From assembly GCA_035504175.1 (NCBI GenBank), contig DATJSJ010000021.1, positions 1 through 14,658 on the forward strand: 14,658 bases of DNA, written 5' to 3'. Both the position numbers and the translations under genes were made by a program. Below, piece after piece: positions 14,286-14,658 of the stretch (within the stretch, counting starts at the first letter, position 1; each line of letters begins with the position of its first letter). The notes under the pieces were generated by a model. That model saw only the letters and a program-made list of their open reading frames with translations, did not search any database and was not told the DNA's origin. Source of the DNA: DATJSJ01 sp035504175 (GTDB lineage Bacteria; Pseudomonadota; Alphaproteobacteria; Acetobacterales; Acetobacteraceae).

Positions 14286-14521
14286 CTATGTTTTCTTTGA
14301 GTGATTTAGAGGATGTGTCTGGCGCTGATATCTGTCGGTAGGCCGCGTACCATAGAGCGCTTCTGATGGCACTTCGGTTTTGAGTTCAAAGAATGTAATC
14401 TGGCATGGGCGGTCGATGAGGGGAGTAAGTGCAATTCTGATCGGACCATTGTTCATGATTTCGAGGACAATCGGGCCATCCCATCCCGGCTGAATCCACG
14501 GAGCGGTTTGGTGCATGCTAA
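14286..14521 (-). pseudogene. 3' fragment of a dCTP deaminase-like gene cut by an insertion sequence
   Basis: About 76 residues are left, MHQTAPWIQPGWDGPIVLEI onward. TAPWI..GWDGPIVLEIMNNGP.RIALTP...PCQITFFEL and the terminal LYGTRPTDRYQRQ have the order of the C-terminal half of dCTP deaminase/dUTPase-fold proteins (TAP.I..G..G.I.LE..N.GP, then a Q-x-x-F/FE strand, then the flexible Y-x-Q tail). The N-terminal half with the catalytic core is absent: continuing upstream the frame meets a stop (TGA) inside the adjacent insertion element. The missing 5' part may lie beyond the right edge. Base composition is lower in GC than the core genes, fitting acquired DNA. An intact small protein starting at the ATG at 14516 is possible but would not be a functional enzyme. 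Confidence 0.65.
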
Positions 14522-14543
14522 GTGTCCGCCCTCAAAAAGGGGT

Positions 14544-14622
14544 GGGTGATTTCAGGGGGTTATGATTCAGTCGTGGTTGCGAGCTACGACGGATCAAGCG
14601 ATGCCCTGGACTGAAATCACCC
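14544..14622 (+). promoter_or_regulatory. 12-bp inverted repeat enclosing the transposase start
   Basis: GGGTGATTTCAG (14544-14555) and its exact complement CTGAAATCACCC (14611-14622) enclose the ATG at 14601; a nested GTCGT/ACGAC stem lies at 14570-14590. In a transcript entering from upstream the long stem would occlude the start region, as read-through hairpins do in other insertion sequences. Confidence 0.45.
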
Positions 14623-14658
14623 GTCCGCAGTATCGGCGCGCCGGACTGCGCTATGCAA
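14601..14658 (+). CDS. N-terminus of an IS5-family-like transposase (partial)
   Basis: Nineteen complete codons are present, MPWTEITRPQYRRAGLRYA, running off the window edge. The motif [AP]WTEITR.QYRR.GLRYA is the usual opening of a group of IS5-family DDE transposases in alphaproteobacteria, normally continuing with SDLTD.EW, which cannot be seen here. ATG 14601 has GGATC about seven bases upstream. Intactness is unknown. Confidence 0.7.
   Translation, partial: MPWTEITRPQYRRAGLRYA

Larger units (their letters stand above)
14522..14658 (+). mobile_element. Left end of an IS5-family-like insertion sequence (partial)
   Basis: The sequence turns from deaminase coding to a non-coding run beginning GTGTCCGCCCTCAAAAAGG, and a transposase start follows 80 bases later. 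The four bases CTAA (14518-14521) match the YTAR target-site type of the IS5 group, placing the left end near 14522. The right end and the second target copy are outside the window, so exact ends are not proven. Confidence 0.6.

Noticed and set aside
1..14658. CRISPR arrays, tRNA or rRNA genes
   Set aside because: No regularly spaced direct repeats, no cloverleaf with T-loop GTTC pattern and no rRNA-like sequence were seen by eye.

Overview
The window is a stretch of high-GC chromosome with lower-GC accessory DNA at both ends. The core genes (dnaJ/cbpM-type chaperones, a Tim44-domain protein, ndk, a CUT1 sugar transporter, an FHA-free hybrid histidine kinase) together with short CCAGGG/GGCC palindromes and T-rich/A-rich double hairpins suggest an alphaproteobacterium, most likely Rhodospirillales and possibly Acetobacteraceae. 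That placement is an inference from gene content and composition, not from a marker gene.

Layout. (1) 1-1317: a lower-GC block of three tightly packed minus-strand genes of unknown function: a coiled-coil/winged-helix-like protein, a small helical protein, and a gene that runs off the left edge. (2) 1413-3722: a membrane-bound hybrid sensor histidine kinase, minus strand. (3) 3839-5103: cbpA-like DnaJ co-chaperone and its modulator cbpM, overlapping by one base, behind a heat-shock-type promoter candidate. (4) 5258-9851: a four-gene minus-strand operon, in order of transcription a periplasmic sugar-binding protein, two CUT1 permeases and a cytoplasmic DUF5060/DUF4038 (apiosidase-like) glycosidase. 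It has a perfect TATAAT -10 box and a 14-bp palindrome in its leader; no transporter ATPase is present. (5) 10013-11444: a divergent plus-strand pair, a DNA methyltransferase of the permuted N4/N6 type and an overlapping 198-residue unknown protein, the best candidate here for an undescribed restriction-modification-like system. (6) 11432-11550: a double-hairpin element between convergent genes. (7) 11558-14079: Tim44-domain protein, histidine phosphatase, LysE-type exporter, and nucleoside diphosphate kinase. (8) 14171-14658: REP-like palindromes, then lower-GC DNA with the 3' part of a dCTP deaminase-like gene cut by the left end of an IS5-family-like element whose transposase runs off the right edge.

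Working together: the sugar operon reads as uptake of an oligosaccharide followed by intracellular hydrolysis. The chaperone pair is a stress module. The methyltransferase pair, the left-hand block and the IS-broken deaminase are accessory material. No tRNA, rRNA or CRISPR array was seen, and no gene-free stretch exceeds 300 bases.
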